Below are positions 53,425 through 62,764 of a DNA stretch of 64,000 bases, piece by piece. The stretch's first letter is position 1; each line of letters opens with the position of its first letter. Source of the stretch: Sphingobacteriaceae bacterium GW460-11-11-14-LB5. GTDB taxonomy: Bacteria > Bacteroidota > Bacteroidia > Sphingobacteriales > Sphingobacteriaceae. Made by a program: the position numbers and the translations under genes. Below the pieces are notes generated by a model, which saw nothing but the letters and a program-made list of their open reading frames with translations, had not been told where the DNA came from and ran no database searches. Location of the stretch: NCBI GenBank assembly GCA_002151545.1, contig CP021237.1:2232001-2296000 (forward strand), in the 5' to 3' direction.

Positions 53425-54888
53425 ATGCCTTTACAAGAAACAAGCCCCCAAACTCCTTTCGAACTCGTTTCAGGACTGGAAATCCACGTTCAGTTAAATA
53501 CAAACACTAAAATATTTTCCGCTGATAGTGCATCATTCGGGGCTTTACCCAATCAAAATATATCTACGGTTTCGTTGGCTTTGCCCGGAGCTTTACCGAA
53601 GTTAAATAAAGAAGTAGTTGCAAAAGCAATCCGTATTGGCCTGGCTTTAAACTGCACCATTAACCAGACCAACCATTTCGATCGTAAAAATTACTTCTAT
53701 GCCGATCTGCCGAAAGGATATCAGATTACGCAGGATAACCAACCGATTTGTGTGAATGGTTTTCTGGAGCTTCAACTGGCTGATGGTTCTACAAAGAAAA
53801 TCGGGATCAATCGCATCCACCTGGAAGAAGACGCCGGAAAAAGCATTCATGATCAGGACGACAACTATTCCTTAGTTGATTTAAACCGTGCAGGTGTACC
53901 TTTAATCGAGATTGTAACAGAACCCGATATCCGCAGTTCGGAAGAAGCTTCGGTATTGCTGAGCGAAATCAGAAAACTCGTAAGACATTTAAATGTAAGC
54001 GATGGCAATATGGAAGAGGGCAGTTTGCGTTGCGATGCGAATATTTCTATCCGCCCGCAGGGTTCTACTGAATTTGGAACACGCTGCGAAGTAAAAAACC
54101 TAAACTCCATGCGTAACGTACGTAGGGCAATGGATTTTGAATTTGGCCGCCAGGTAGAAGTGATTAGTGAAGGAGGAAAGATCATCCAGAGTACCTTAAA
54201 TTTTGATGCCGATAAAGGTACTACGTCACCGATGCGTACCAAAGAAGAGGCTAATGATTACCGGTATTTTTCAGATCCTGATTTACAACCCATTCACATT
54301 TCTGATGCCTGGTTAGCAGAGATCAAATCGTTGATGCCTGCGCTTCCTAATGAAATATCGAAGCAAATGGTTTCGGAATTTGGGATCAGCAAGGCGGATG
54401 CAACGCTTTTTGCAGAAGATTTAGACCTGTTAAACTATTTTAATCAGGCTCAATCTGCTGTTCACAACAAAAAAAGCCTGATTAACTGGTTAATTGGTCC
54501 GATTAGAGCGGTTTTAAATGAAAAAGGGATGGCGATCACCGATTTTAAAGTTAACCCGGCGCAACTGGCAGAAGCCATTAACCTGGTTGATGATAAAAAA
54601 ATCACACAACAGATTGCTATTCAACAATTATTACCCGCTGTTGAACTGGAAGCAAATGCAAAAGTTACTGATTTGGCACAATCGTTAAACTTACTGATCT
54701 CTGAAAACGGAGACGAATTAAGTAGTTTTATTGATGAAGTGTTAAATAAATATCCACAACAGGTAGAAGCGTACAAGAAAGGCAAAAAAGGCGTTTTAGG
54801 TTTATTTGTTGGCGATGTAATGAAACTTGCCAAAGGTAAAGCCGATGCTAAAAAATTAAATGAATTAATACTTGAAAAACTGAAATAA
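53425..54888 (+). CDS. gatB: Aspartyl/glutamyl-tRNA amidotransferase subunit B
   Basis: GatB is the kinase and tRNA-binding subunit of the GatCAB enzyme, which converts Glu-tRNA-Gln or Asp-tRNA-Asn to the amide. The 487-residue protein has ELVSGLEIHVQLNTNTKIFS, NQTNHFDRKNYFYADLPKGYQITQ, DLNRAGVPLIEIVTEPDIRS, GSLRCDANISIRPQG and EVKNLNSMRNVRRAMDFE. The C-terminal YqeY-like domain ends in ...KLNELILEKLK. gatA and gatC are not nearby. The stop overlaps the next start by one base (TAATG). Confidence 0.97.
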   Translation: MPLQETSPQTPFELVSGLEIHVQLNTNTKIFSADSASFGALPNQNISTVSLALPGALPKLNKEVVAKAIRIGLALNCTINQTNHFDRKNYFYADLPKGYQITQDNQPICVNGFLELQLADGSTKKIGINRIHLEEDAGKSIHDQDDNYSLVDLNRAGVPLIEIVTEPDIRSSEEASVLLSEIRKLVRHLNVSDGNMEEGSLRCDANISIRPQGSTEFGTRCEVKNLNSMRNVRRAMDFEFGRQVEVISEGGKIIQSTLNFDADKGTTSPMRTKEEANDYRYFSDPDLQPIHISDAWLAEIKSLMPALPNEISKQMVSEFGISKADATLFAEDLDLLNYFNQAQSAVHNKKSLINWLIGPIRAVLNEKGMAITDFKVNPAQLAEAINLVDDKKITQQIAIQQLLPAVELEANAKVTDLAQSLNLLISENGDELSSFIDEVLNKYPQQVEAYKKGKKGVLGLFVGDVMKLAKGKADAKKLNELILEKLK

Positions 54889-56000
54889 TGAGACTAAAAC
54901 AATTGAGCCTGATCATGCTGATCGCGATTGCTTTCACTGCATGTAAACCCAAAGATAGCTTTACGATTGACGGAACTTTCCAAAATCCCGGAACGGAGAA
55001 GAAAGTATTTTTATACGGTATGCAGAATAGTAATATGGTTGCAATCGATTCTACCAATCTATCGGAAAAAGGTGAATTTAAATTCATCCGTAAAACGCCA
55101 TCGGTTGATTTCTTTAGGGTATCGGTAGGTAACCATGAGTTTATGTTAATTGCCAAAAATGGCGATGACATTAAATTAGAAGCTGATTTGGCCGACAAAA
55201 CAATGGCTTATAAAATTTCAGGTGCAAATGAAGTAGAAAAATTATCAGAACTAAATGCCATTAGAAATAATTTTGCCAAGCAGGTAGAAAAATTACAGGC
55301 TGATTTCGAAGCGAAAGTAGCAACACAGCCTCAAAACAGGGCAGCTGTGTTAGAATCGATGAAACCTCAGTACGAATCGTACATCAATCAATTGAATACG
55401 CAGATTATAAAATTTGCTAAAGACAATAAAGGTACGCTAGCCAGTTTTTATGCCATGAATACTTTAAGTCCGCAGGAATTTGAAGCAGAACTGGTACAAT
55501 TTGCTGATGAAGTGAAAGAAGAAATTAAAGGCAATGCTACGGTTGATACCTTTGTAAAGCAGATGGCACTTTTAAAAGCCGTTCAGGTAGGACAGGTTGC
55601 GCCGGCATTTACCATCAATACAGCTGATGATAAACCGGTAAGTTTATCAGACTATAAAGGGAAATACGTACTGATCGATTTCTGGGCATCGTGGTGCCAG
55701 CCTTGCCGTCAGGAGAATCCGAACGTAGTTAAGGTTTACAATAAATACAAAGCTAAGAACTTCGATATCATCGGTATTTCGTTAGATACCGACAAGGCAG
55801 CATGGTTAGGTGCAGTGAAAGCTGATGGATTAACCTGGACACACGTTTCGGAATTGAAAGATTTTAATGGTGTAACGGTAAAAAAATACCAGGTACAGGC
55901 TATCCCAACATCTTACCTGGTTGATCCTTCCGGAAAAATAATAGCCAAAAACCTGCGTGGTGAAGAACTGGAGGCCTTTTTAGCCAAAACGTTACTTTAA
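54888..56000 (+). CDS. TlpA-like thiol-disulfide lipoprotein with DUF4369 domain
   Basis: The 370-residue lipoprotein has a lipobox (MLIAIAFTAC, C about residue 19), a DUF4369 N-terminal domain (about 25-115, SFTIDGTFQNPGTEKKVFLYG) and a helical linker. A thioredoxin fold with FWASWCQPCRQENP follows (active Cys pair), then QAIPTSYLVDPSGKI with the cis-proline. These Bacteroidota proteins are thought to act on disulfides in the periplasm or at the inner face of the outer membrane. It is translationally coupled to gatB, an arrangement of unclear meaning. Confidence 0.92.
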   Translation: MRLKQLSLIMLIAIAFTACKPKDSFTIDGTFQNPGTEKKVFLYGMQNSNMVAIDSTNLSEKGEFKFIRKTPSVDFFRVSVGNHEFMLIAKNGDDIKLEADLADKTMAYKISGANEVEKLSELNAIRNNFAKQVEKLQADFEAKVATQPQNRAAVLESMKPQYESYINQLNTQIIKFAKDNKGTLASFYAMNTLSPQEFEAELVQFADEVKEEIKGNATVDTFVKQMALLKAVQVGQVAPAFTINTADDKPVSLSDYKGKYVLIDFWASWCQPCRQENPNVVKVYNKYKAKNFDIIGISLDTDKAAWLGAVKADGLTWTHVSELKDFNGVTVKKYQVQAIPTSYLVDPSGKIIAKNLRGEELEAFLAKTLL

Positions 56001-56079
56001 AACAAATTCCATGTTAAACTAATTTAAGTAATTAACAATTTCTTAACTTAGGCTTAACTAAATATTGCATCATAGACAC

Positions 56080-56087
56080 TACTTTCG
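56080..56087 (+). promoter_or_regulatory. Candidate -7 element of the response regulator gene (TACTTTCG)
   Basis: One mismatch to TAnnTTTG, 17 bases before the ATG at 56104. It supports the shorter start. Confidence 0.4.
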
Positions 56088-56103
56088 TAACAAATATTTA
56101 ACT

Positions 56104-56793
56104 ATGAACAACGCAGGTCAGAAAATATTAATTGTTGATGATGAACCGGATATTCTGGAGCTAATTGAGTATAACCTTAAAAAAGAGGGTTATCAGGTTT
56201 TCACCGCTACCAATGGCCAGGAAGGAATTACTGTTGCGAAAAAGGTGCATCCGGATTTAATTATCCTGGATATTATGATGCCTAAGATGGATGGAATTGA
56301 GGCTTGCCGTTTAATGCGTGCCATACCTGAATTCAAGAATACATTTATGGTTTTCTTAACTGCCAGAAGTGAGGAGTATTCTGAGATTGCCGGATTTAAT
56401 GTAGGTGCTGATGATTATATCGCAAAACCGATTAAACCACGCGCTTTAGTAAGCCGCATTAATGCGATTTTAAGAAGAAATACCGGAACAGAAGAAGTAT
56501 CGGAGAACAAACTGGAAATTGGCGATTTAGTGATCGACCGTGAAGCTTATTTAGTATTTCAAGGTGGCAACAAGGTAGTATTGGCTAAAAAGGAATTTGA
56601 GCTTTTATACTTACTGGCTTCAAAACCAGGAAAAGTTTACACCCGCGAATCGATCCTTAAAAATATCTGGGAAGACTCGGTAGTCGTAACCAACAGAACC
56701 ATTGATGTTCACATCCGTAAACTGAGAGAAAAATTAGGCGAAACTTATGTATCAACCGTAAAAGGGGTAGGTTATAAGTTTGAGCTTTCTTAA
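56104..56793 (+). CDS. OmpR/PhoB-type response regulator
   Basis: The 229-residue protein has a receiver domain (about 1-120) with LIVDDEPDILELIEYNL and phosphorylation Asp in LIILDIMMPKMDG, and Lys in ADDYIAKPIKP. An OmpR-type winged helix (about 130-228) has VVLAKKEFELLYLLASKPGKVYTRESIL and TNRTIDVHIRKLREKLG...VKGVGYKF. It regulates genes when phosphorylated by a histidine kinase. No kinase gene is adjacent, so its partner lies elsewhere. The 5' extension to 56065 is rejected because ATG 56104 fits the family and the promoter-like element. Confidence 0.95.
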   Translation: MNNAGQKILIVDDEPDILELIEYNLKKEGYQVFTATNGQEGITVAKKVHPDLIILDIMMPKMDGIEACRLMRAIPEFKNTFMVFLTARSEEYSEIAGFNVGADDYIAKPIKPRALVSRINAILRRNTGTEEVSENKLEIGDLVIDREAYLVFQGGNKVVLAKKEFELLYLLASKPGKVYTRESILKNIWEDSVVVTNRTIDVHIRKLREKLGETYVSTVKGVGYKFELS

Positions 56794-56820
56794 GTAAGAA
56801 TTATAAAAGCTAAAGTTATT

Positions 56821-56855
56821 AAGCCGCTCTGATCTACATCGGAGCGGCTTTTTTT
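56821..56855 (+). terminator. Terminator of the response regulator gene
   Basis: AAGCCGCTC ... GAGCGGCTT followed by TTTTTT is a strong rho-independent terminator. Confidence 0.9.
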
Positions 56856-56875
56856 GGACTTAAAATTTTCAAGTA

Positions 56876-56989
56876 GATCCTGAAACAAGTTCAGGAGGAC
56901 GATACTCGTAAAGAATTCGTCATGCTGTCCCGAATATTTGGGATCAACATCTTTCCAGAATGTGGTCCTGAAATAAATTCAGGGTGACG
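56876..56989. repeat. Full and half copy of the CGTCATGCTG...TTCAGGGTGACG repeat
   Basis: A half hairpin (TCCTGAAACAAGTTCAGGAGGAC, 56879-56901) precedes a fuller copy (56918-56989), whose first arm is altered to CTGTCCCGAATATTTGGGATCAACATC. Confidence 0.6.
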
Positions 56990-57012
56990 ACTGCCTTAAA
57001 AAAATAAAATCG

Positions 57013-57020
57013 TATTTTTG
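57013..57020 (+). promoter_or_regulatory. -7 promoter element of the RluA-type gene (TATTTTTG)
   Basis: Exact TAnnTTTG match; the transcript would have a leader of about 19 bases before the TTG start. Confidence 0.55.
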
Positions 57021-57043
57021 CAACTCATTAATTACAGCACAGT

Positions 57044-57766
57044 TTGAAGTTTCCTAATTTTAAAGACCTTATTCTTTTCGAAGACAACGATTTTATTGTT
57101 ATCAATAAACCTCCATTTTTAGCGTCGCTCGATGAACGCGGCGGATCTGGAGAAACCAATGTATTACGCCTGGCCAAACAGTATAGCGATGATGCACAGG
57201 TTTGTCACCGTTTGGATAAAGAGACTTCTGGTGCTTTAATTATCGCCAAAAACCCTGAAGGTTATCGCCATGCTTCCATGCAGTTCGAAAGAAGAAAGGT
57301 GAATAAAACTTACCACGCGGTAGTAGACGGGCACGTCATTTTCGACCAGTTAACGGTTGATCTTCCGATCTTGAACGATGGCAATAAAAATGTAACCATC
57401 GACAGGGCAGAAGGTAAAAGAGCGGAAACCATTTTCGATTCTTTAAAATACTACAAACACTACACTTTGGTAGAGTGCAAGCCAATTACTGGTCGTATGC
57501 ACCAGATTCGTATTCACCTGGCTACGCAAAGAGCAGCCATTGTTGGTGATGACATGTATAAAGGGAAACCCGTTTTTCTTTCGTCAATCAAGCGAGGTTA
57601 TAAATTAACCAAAGGTGAGGAGGAGCAACCCATTATGAAACGTTTCGCATTACATGCCAGGCATTTGGTTTTTAAAGGTTTAGACGACAAAGATATTGTG
57701 ATTGATGCACCTTATCCAAAAGATTTTGCAACCTTAATTAAGTTACTGGATAAATTTGATGCATAA
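57044..57766 (+). CDS. RluA family pseudouridine synthase
   Basis: The 240-residue enzyme converts uridine to pseudouridine in rRNA or tRNA. It has FEDNDFIVINKPPFLASL, the catalytic HRLDKETSGALIIAK (Asp in HRLD), RKVNKTYHAVVDG and KPITGRMHQIRIHLA. There is no S4 domain at the N-terminus, as in the short RluA-type. The start is a TTG at 57044. The target position is unknown. Confidence 0.93.
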   Translation: MKFPNFKDLILFEDNDFIVINKPPFLASLDERGGSGETNVLRLAKQYSDDAQVCHRLDKETSGALIIAKNPEGYRHASMQFERRKVNKTYHAVVDGHVIFDQLTVDLPILNDGNKNVTIDRAEGKRAETIFDSLKYYKHYTLVECKPITGRMHQIRIHLATQRAAIVGDDMYKGKPVFLSSIKRGYKLTKGEEEQPIMKRFALHARHLVFKGLDDKDIVIDAPYPKDFATLIKLLDKFDA

Positions 57767-57842
57767 AACAGCCCTTTAAATTGGCTCGTTTCGTTGTTTT
57801 TGTTACTTTTGGGCTATTCGCCCTCTATTAAAAAACAATAGA

Positions 57843-59633
57843 ATGTACATCAGATTTGTAAATTACCTTGATCAGATTAACCAATACCGAAAATCTAAAA
57901 TATCAAACCGTAATTTCTTAATTATCCTGGCCGTAATTGTCGGGATTTTAGCAGGACTTGCAGCTGCTGCCTTAAAAAGTTTAACCCACCATATCGAAGA
58001 ATTTCTTCAATCAGACTGGCACTGGAAATATAAATACTACCTGTACTTCATATTTCCGATGATTGGTATTTTTTTAACGGTTTTGTACATTAAATACTTT
58101 ATCCGTAAAACAAAATTCGAAACAGGTTTAACGCCTTTGCTTTATGCCATCTCAAAAAAATCGAGTAAGGTAGAAGCACACAATATTTATTCGCAGATTA
58201 TTACCGCAGCTGTAACGGTTGGTTTTGGCGGGTCAACAGGACTGGAAGCTCCAATTGTGACCAGTGGATCGGCAATAGGCTCAAACCTTGGCCGCTTGCT
58301 GGGTTTATCTTATCGTGAAATTACCATGCTGGTGGCCTGTGGTGCAGCAGCCGGTATTGCAGGAGCGTTTAACAGCCCAGTGGCTGGGATTGTTTTCGCG
58401 ATTGAAATTCTATTACCTGAGTTTACCATTCCGGCATTTATTCCGCTATTATTATCGGCAGCAACAGCAGCAGTAGTAGCAAGGTTATTTTATACCCAAC
58501 AGCTTTTCTTTTTGGTTACAGAAGGATGGAAGGTAAACGCTTTATTTTACTATGTCATACTAGCCTGTTTTATTGGTTTATTCTCAATCTATTTTACTAA
58601 AGCCAATTATGCTGTAAAAGGATTATTCTATAAAATCAAACATCCTTATACCAAAGTAATTGTAGGCGGTTTAATGCTTGGTGTTTTAGTATTCCTGTTT
58701 CCAACACTATATGGTGAAGGTTATATTACGATAAAAGGTTTGTTAAAAGGCGATTATCAAGCAGTGATCAACAACAGTATTTTTGCCGATTACAATACCA
58801 TTCCGGCTTTAGTAGTGCTGTTTACAGTGGTAACCATTTTTATGAAATCGATAGCCACCTTAGTTACCTTAGGTGCTGGTGGTAACGGTGGCACGTTTGC
58901 GCCGAGTTTGATTATGGGTGGTTTAATCGGATTTATCTTTGCTTATGTGGTCAATCTATCTGGCCTGGCGCAGTTAAATGTATCTAACTTTATTGTTGCG
59001 GGCATGGCCGCTGCTTTAGGTTCGATTATGCACGCGCCTTTGACCGGTATTTTCCTGATTGCCGAAATTACGGGTGGATATATCTTAATGGTACCGCTAA
59101 TGATTACTACTGCCATTTCTTATGCGATTAACCGCAGCTCGCAAAAACATTCTATCTATACCAAAGCACTGGCGGATAAAGGTGAGTTATTATCACATGA
59201 TGATAAAGATACGACTGTTCTAAACCAGATGAAACTGAAGTATTTGATCGAAAAAACCTATCCGCAGTTAAATATGAACGATCTGATTTCGGTTAAAATG
59301 AATGAGATTATGCAATCGCGTAAAAACATTTGTGCGGTTACGGATGAGCTGGGCGATTTTAAGGGCATCATTTATATAGAAGAACTATTTAATGAAATGA
59401 TTAATCACCCGGATAAAGAAAACCTGCAAGCTTCTTATCTGGTACAACCAGCCCCAAATGTGATTACTGAAAATGATGATCTGAAAATGGTATTAGAGAA
59501 AATGGAGCAGGATAATGTATGGATTTTACCCGTATTAACTGCGCAAAACCAGTATCTGGGTTTCGTTTCTAAAACAGCAATTTTTAATAAATACAGAGCA
59601 TTACTGATGAGACAGAATGATTATATGGGATAG
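57843..59633 (+). CDS. ClC-type chloride channel or transporter with CBS domains
   Basis: The 596-residue inner-membrane protein has about ten hydrophobic helices with GFGGSTGLEAPIVTSGSAIGSNLGR (the GxEGP-type loop with the gating Glu), GIVFAIEILLPEF (the second Glu, typical of H+/Cl- antiporters) and GAGGNGGTFAPSLIMGG. A C-terminal pair of CBS domains follows (about 480-590). Both glutamates suggest an antiporter rather than a channel. It has no functional neighbours. Confidence 0.93.
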   Translation: MYIRFVNYLDQINQYRKSKISNRNFLIILAVIVGILAGLAAAALKSLTHHIEEFLQSDWHWKYKYYLYFIFPMIGIFLTVLYIKYFIRKTKFETGLTPLLYAISKKSSKVEAHNIYSQIITAAVTVGFGGSTGLEAPIVTSGSAIGSNLGRLLGLSYREITMLVACGAAAGIAGAFNSPVAGIVFAIEILLPEFTIPAFIPLLLSAATAAVVARLFYTQQLFFLVTEGWKVNALFYYVILACFIGLFSIYFTKANYAVKGLFYKIKHPYTKVIVGGLMLGVLVFLFPTLYGEGYITIKGLLKGDYQAVINNSIFADYNTIPALVVLFTVVTIFMKSIATLVTLGAGGNGGTFAPSLIMGGLIGFIFAYVVNLSGLAQLNVSNFIVAGMAAALGSIMHAPLTGIFLIAEITGGYILMVPLMITTAISYAINRSSQKHSIYTKALADKGELLSHDDKDTTVLNQMKLKYLIEKTYPQLNMNDLISVKMNEIMQSRKNICAVTDELGDFKGIIYIEELFNEMINHPDKENLQASYLVQPAPNVITENDDLKMVLEKMEQDNVWILPVLTAQNQYLGFVSKTAIFNKYRALLMRQNDYMG

Positions 59634-59659
59634 GAAGGGGTTTTAATGTTGCAGCATAA

Positions 59660-59693
59660 AAAAGAAGTCAAGTTTTAAAAACTTGACTTCTTT
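59660..59693. terminator. Bidirectional terminator between the ClC and NtrC-type genes
   Basis: AAAGAAGTCAAGTTTT / AAAACTTGACTTCTTT is a perfect 16-bp stem between two convergent genes. Confidence 0.85.
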
Positions 59694-59702
59694 ACTATAA
59701 TG

Positions 59703-61106
59703 CTATTCTGCTCTTTTTAAACCGAATTTCTCAATTTTACTATACAAATGGCTTCTTTGAATATCAATTTCATCAGCTGTTTTTGATACATTCCAGTTAT
59801 TTTTCTCCAGTTTGAATTTGATAAACTCCCGCTCTGCGTGATCTTTATAATCCTGAAAATTATTAAACGAATCGAAAGAAGAAGCTAAGGATGAGCCTCC
59901 AGCACCTGCAATTTGCGCACTGGTGGCTGCCCCAATGTTTGTACCACCGCCTGGATTGGCAAAAGCACGTACATCATTTTCAGTAATTACCTTATCGCTC
60001 AGAATAATCAAGCGCTCAATCATATTGTGCAGCTCACGTACATTCCCTGTCCAAGGTAAAGCTTTTAAGGCAGACATACCACCATCATTTATTTTCTTAA
60101 CCGGCATTCCATAATCGCTGCAGATATTTTCTAAAAAGTTCTGAGCGATAACAGGAATATCATCGGTACGCTCTGTTAAATGCGGAACATGGATATTAAT
60201 TACATTTAAGCGGTGGTACAAATCCATACGGAAGTTACCATCTTCAATTTCTTTTAATAAATCTTTATTGGTTGCTGCTAAAACGCGAACATTTACTTCT
60301 ATTTCCTTTTCTCCCCCCACACGCGAAATTTTATGCTCCTGCAAAGCACGTAAAACTTTTGCCTGGGCAGAAAGGCTCATATCGCCAATCTCATCCAAAA
60401 ATAAAGTTCCGCCATTGGCCAGCTCAAATTTACCGATGCGTTGTTTAACTGCTGAGGTAAATGAACCTTTCTCGTGTCCAAATAATTCACTTTCAATTAG
60501 TTCGGATGGAATAGCAGCACAGTTTACCTCAATTAAAGGGCTATCAGCACGGTTCGATTTTTCGTGTAACCATCGGGCTACCAATTCTTTACCGCTACCA
60601 TTTGCACCAGTAATTAATACACGCGCTTCAGTAGGGGCAACACGCTCTATCGTTTCTTTAATTTTAGAAATGCTCTCCGATTCGCCTAAAATCTCACGGG
60701 TTTTACTCGCTTTGCGCTTTAAAACCTTGGTTTCAGTAACTAAATTTCCACGGTCTAAACCATTACGAACGGTAATTAATAAACGGTTTAAATCAGGTGG
60801 TTTCGAAATGAAATCGAAAGCTCCTTTTTTACTGGCTTCAATGGCCGTTTCAACTGTACCGTGACCAGATATCATAATGAACGGTAGATCGGGTTTAATG
60901 ATCTGTGCCTGTTCGAGCACTTCCATACCATCCATCTTATTCATCTTGATGTCGCAAAGTACCAGGTCGAAATTTCCTTTTTTGATCATTTCGAGGCCAT
61001 CGATACCGTTATCGATATCTTCAACATCGTAATTTTCGTACTCCAGAATTTCGCGTAAGGTACTCCTTATCGCTCGCTCATCGTCAATTATTAATAATTT
61101 AGCCAT
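59703..61106 (-). CDS. Sigma-54-dependent response regulator (NtrC family)
   Basis: The 467-residue regulator has a receiver domain (about 1-120, LLIIDDERAIRSTLREIL; phosphorylation Asp in LVLCDIKMNKMDGMEVL; Lys in FISKPPD). A sigma-54 AAA domain (about 140-385) has Walker A TGANGSGKELVARWLHEKS, Walker B GGTLFLDEIGDMS and the sigma-54 contact loop GSFTSA, where GAFTGA is usual. A Fis-type helix-turn-helix ends it (about 435-465, NWNVSKTADEIDIQRSHLYSKIEKFGL). It activates sigma-54 promoters by ATP hydrolysis. No adjacent kinase is present. Confidence 0.94.
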   Translation of the reverse strand: MAKLLIIDDERAIRSTLREILEYENYDVEDIDNGIDGLEMIKKGNFDLVLCDIKMNKMDGMEVLEQAQIIKPDLPFIMISGHGTVETAIEASKKGAFDFISKPPDLNRLLITVRNGLDRGNLVTETKVLKRKASKTREILGESESISKIKETIERVAPTEARVLITGANGSGKELVARWLHEKSNRADSPLIEVNCAAIPSELIESELFGHEKGSFTSAVKQRIGKFELANGGTLFLDEIGDMSLSAQAKVLRALQEHKISRVGGEKEIEVNVRVLAATNKDLLKEIEDGNFRMDLYHRLNVINIHVPHLTERTDDIPVIAQNFLENICSDYGMPVKKINDGGMSALKALPWTGNVRELHNMIERLIILSDKVITENDVRAFANPGGGTNIGAATSAQIAGAGGSSLASSFDSFNNFQDYKDHAEREFIKFKLEKNNWNVSKTADEIDIQRSHLYSKIEKFGLKRAE

Positions 61107-61213
61107 TAGAGATGTATTCTTTAATTTTGAAATGCGAATATATTATTTTTTAATTAATGTATAGTTTTTTATACAATTTATACGCAATAAACCTTAAAAG
61201 ATCAGGAAAGGTT

Positions 61214-62461
61214 TTAATGGGCATAATCCATTTTGAACTTACCTAAATCGGGCTTATACTTTTTAGGTCTTTTTAATTCGAAATCATAAATGGTACGCCC
61301 CAGATTTTTCATAAAAGGAAAACAAACTGTTTCGTATTCGTACTTATTATCGTTAAATATGCCATCCTCATTACTCTGTACTACCGCTGTAAGGAAATAT
61401 TCGATTCCGTTCTTAAAATCAATGAAATAGGAGTTATCGATGATGAAACCGTAACTGTCTCCGTACTTATTAAAGATTCTAATATCAGGATCAGGACTTA
61501 CCTGTTCTCTTCCATAATACAGCATTTTCGCGTAGGTTGGCCAAAATTCTTTTGGATCGTATTTAGGAAAATCACTTTCTGTAGGATATTTACTCATGTA
61601 CGTATAAATCAGCTTGTAATCTTCTGGCGTGAGGTTAAATCTTTCTTTTGCCGGATAAGCTTCAGGAAAAATTAATTTCTGCATCAGTTTCTGTTGATCA
61701 TTAATGGCGAAGGCATTTTTGCCCGCTAAACTGAAAGGCTTGTTTACTAACTTATCGGTACTATCCATATAACCTTTACCCATTACCAGATGGCTTAATT
61801 TCAATTCATAATCTTTTGGATCATACTGGGCAGCCTGATTATACACCAGATGATCTCCGTTATAAAATTTAATGGGATTGGTATGTTTGGCAGATTCACC
61901 CGCATCGCCAATGGCCAGGCGGTTTAAAATACGGCTATCATTTAAGCCATTTGCCTTTAGTTTTTCGTTAATTTCTGCCCGGCCGATAAATTCGAACAAA
62001 CGGTTAAAGGCATCGTTATCACTGGTAAGCAAAATCTTTTTAACATAGTGCGCTATGGATGGAAGCCCGTTTTTAGCACTCGAGTCTTTTAATACTTTCG
62101 TTTGTCCTTTAAATGCACTATCGGTAATCATGGCGCTGTTAGCCGTTAAGCCTGTATTTCTTAAACGATTTACTTTTTCTAGAGCAAAAATGACTGCAGC
62201 CAGTTTAACCGTACTGGCCGGATAAAAATAGTGGTGCGGATCTAAGTTGTAACTAAATGTTTTAAACGTGGGTTTATTTTTCGCATCGCGGTTAACCTGC
62301 GTATAAAGAACCTGGATCTGGTTTTGACCAGGATGATTGAGTACGGTAGAAAAAAGTTCTGGCCTGGTTTCCATCAGTTTCTTCAGAAAAACAGTATCGG
62401 TTTTTTGCGCCATAACAGATAGGCTGATTAATGAAAAAGCAACAATTAATATTTTTTTCAT
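61214..62461 (-). CDS. Secreted serine hydrolase of class A beta-lactamase fold
   Basis: The 415-residue protein has a signal peptide (MKKILIVAFSLISLSVMAQ), the nucleophile motif YPASTVKLAAVI (STVK) and SDNDAFNRLFEFIG (the SDN motif). The SxxK and SDN pair is that of class A beta-lactamases and related transpeptidase-like hydrolases. It is longer than a classical beta-lactamase (about 290). The KTG and omega-loop Glu of true lactamases are not evident to me, so a peptidoglycan-related hydrolase is more likely. The frame is open to 62509; ATG 62461 gives the signal peptide. Confidence 0.85.
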   Translation of the reverse strand: MKKILIVAFSLISLSVMAQKTDTVFLKKLMETRPELFSTVLNHPGQNQIQVLYTQVNRDAKNKPTFKTFSYNLDPHHYFYPASTVKLAAVIFALEKVNRLRNTGLTANSAMITDSAFKGQTKVLKDSSAKNGLPSIAHYVKKILLTSDNDAFNRLFEFIGRAEINEKLKANGLNDSRILNRLAIGDAGESAKHTNPIKFYNGDHLVYNQAAQYDPKDYELKLSHLVMGKGYMDSTDKLVNKPFSLAGKNAFAINDQQKLMQKLIFPEAYPAKERFNLTPEDYKLIYTYMSKYPTESDFPKYDPKEFWPTYAKMLYYGREQVSPDPDIRIFNKYGDSYGFIIDNSYFIDFKNGIEYFLTAVVQSNEDGIFNDNKYEYETVCFPFMKNLGRTIYDFELKRPKKYKPDLGKFKMDYAH

Positions 62462-62545
62462 AGGTAAAAAATTGATTCCTAATTTAGTCTTTTCTGTTAA
62501 AACCACCATTTTCCATCATCCATTTTACAAGTTGTTTAATTTTAT

Positions 62546-62553
62546 TACTTTTG
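62546..62553 (+). promoter_or_regulatory. -7 promoter element upstream of the cobalamin riboswitch (TACTTTTG)
   Basis: Exact TAnnTTTG match; the transcript would start about 5 bases later, just before the aptamer. Confidence 0.65.
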
Positions 62554-62560
62554 CAGCGCT

Positions 62561-62723
62561 TTTGGTTTCCGGCTTTACACCCGGAATTAAAAGGGAATAC
62601 AGTGTAAATCTGTAACTGTCCCGCAGCTGTAAGCTCCTTAACGGATTTCCAATCAATCTGCCACTGTTCCGACTCGTCGGGATGGGAAGGCCGGAAACCC
62701 GGGAGTAAGTCAGAAGACCTGCC
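62561..62723 (+). promoter_or_regulatory. Cobalamin (adenosylcobalamin) riboswitch aptamer
   Basis: The sequence has the conserved core in order: GGTTTCCGG...CACCCGGAATTAAAAGGGAA, GTGTAAATCTGTAACTGTCCCGCAGCTGTAA, GCCACTG, GGGAAGGCC, and the B12 box AAGTCAGAAGACCTGCC (62707-62723). The P1 closing stem can form between GGTT near 62564 and GACC near 62716. It precedes a BtuB-like receptor gene on the same strand, the classical target, so cobalamin should turn receptor synthesis down. Confidence 0.95.
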
Positions 62724-62764
62724 TTAGCATTATATTTCATAGCTTTCGGGGATTGAAGCTAAGG
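62722..62764 (+). promoter_or_regulatory. Candidate expression platform hairpin of the riboswitch
   Basis: CCTTAGC (62722-62728), adjoining the B12 box, is perfectly complementary to GCTAAGG (62758-62764). A competing hairpin TAGCTT (62740-62745) / AAGCTA (62756-62761) uses part of the same bases. One of the two could be exclusive to the ligand-bound state. The rest up to 62835 is leader without a gene. Confidence 0.55.

Noticed and set aside
61214..62461. Calling the serine hydrolase a true beta-lactamase resistance gene
   Set aside because: Only the SxxK and SDN motifs are clear; length is greater than usual and the KTG and omega-loop Glu were not found.
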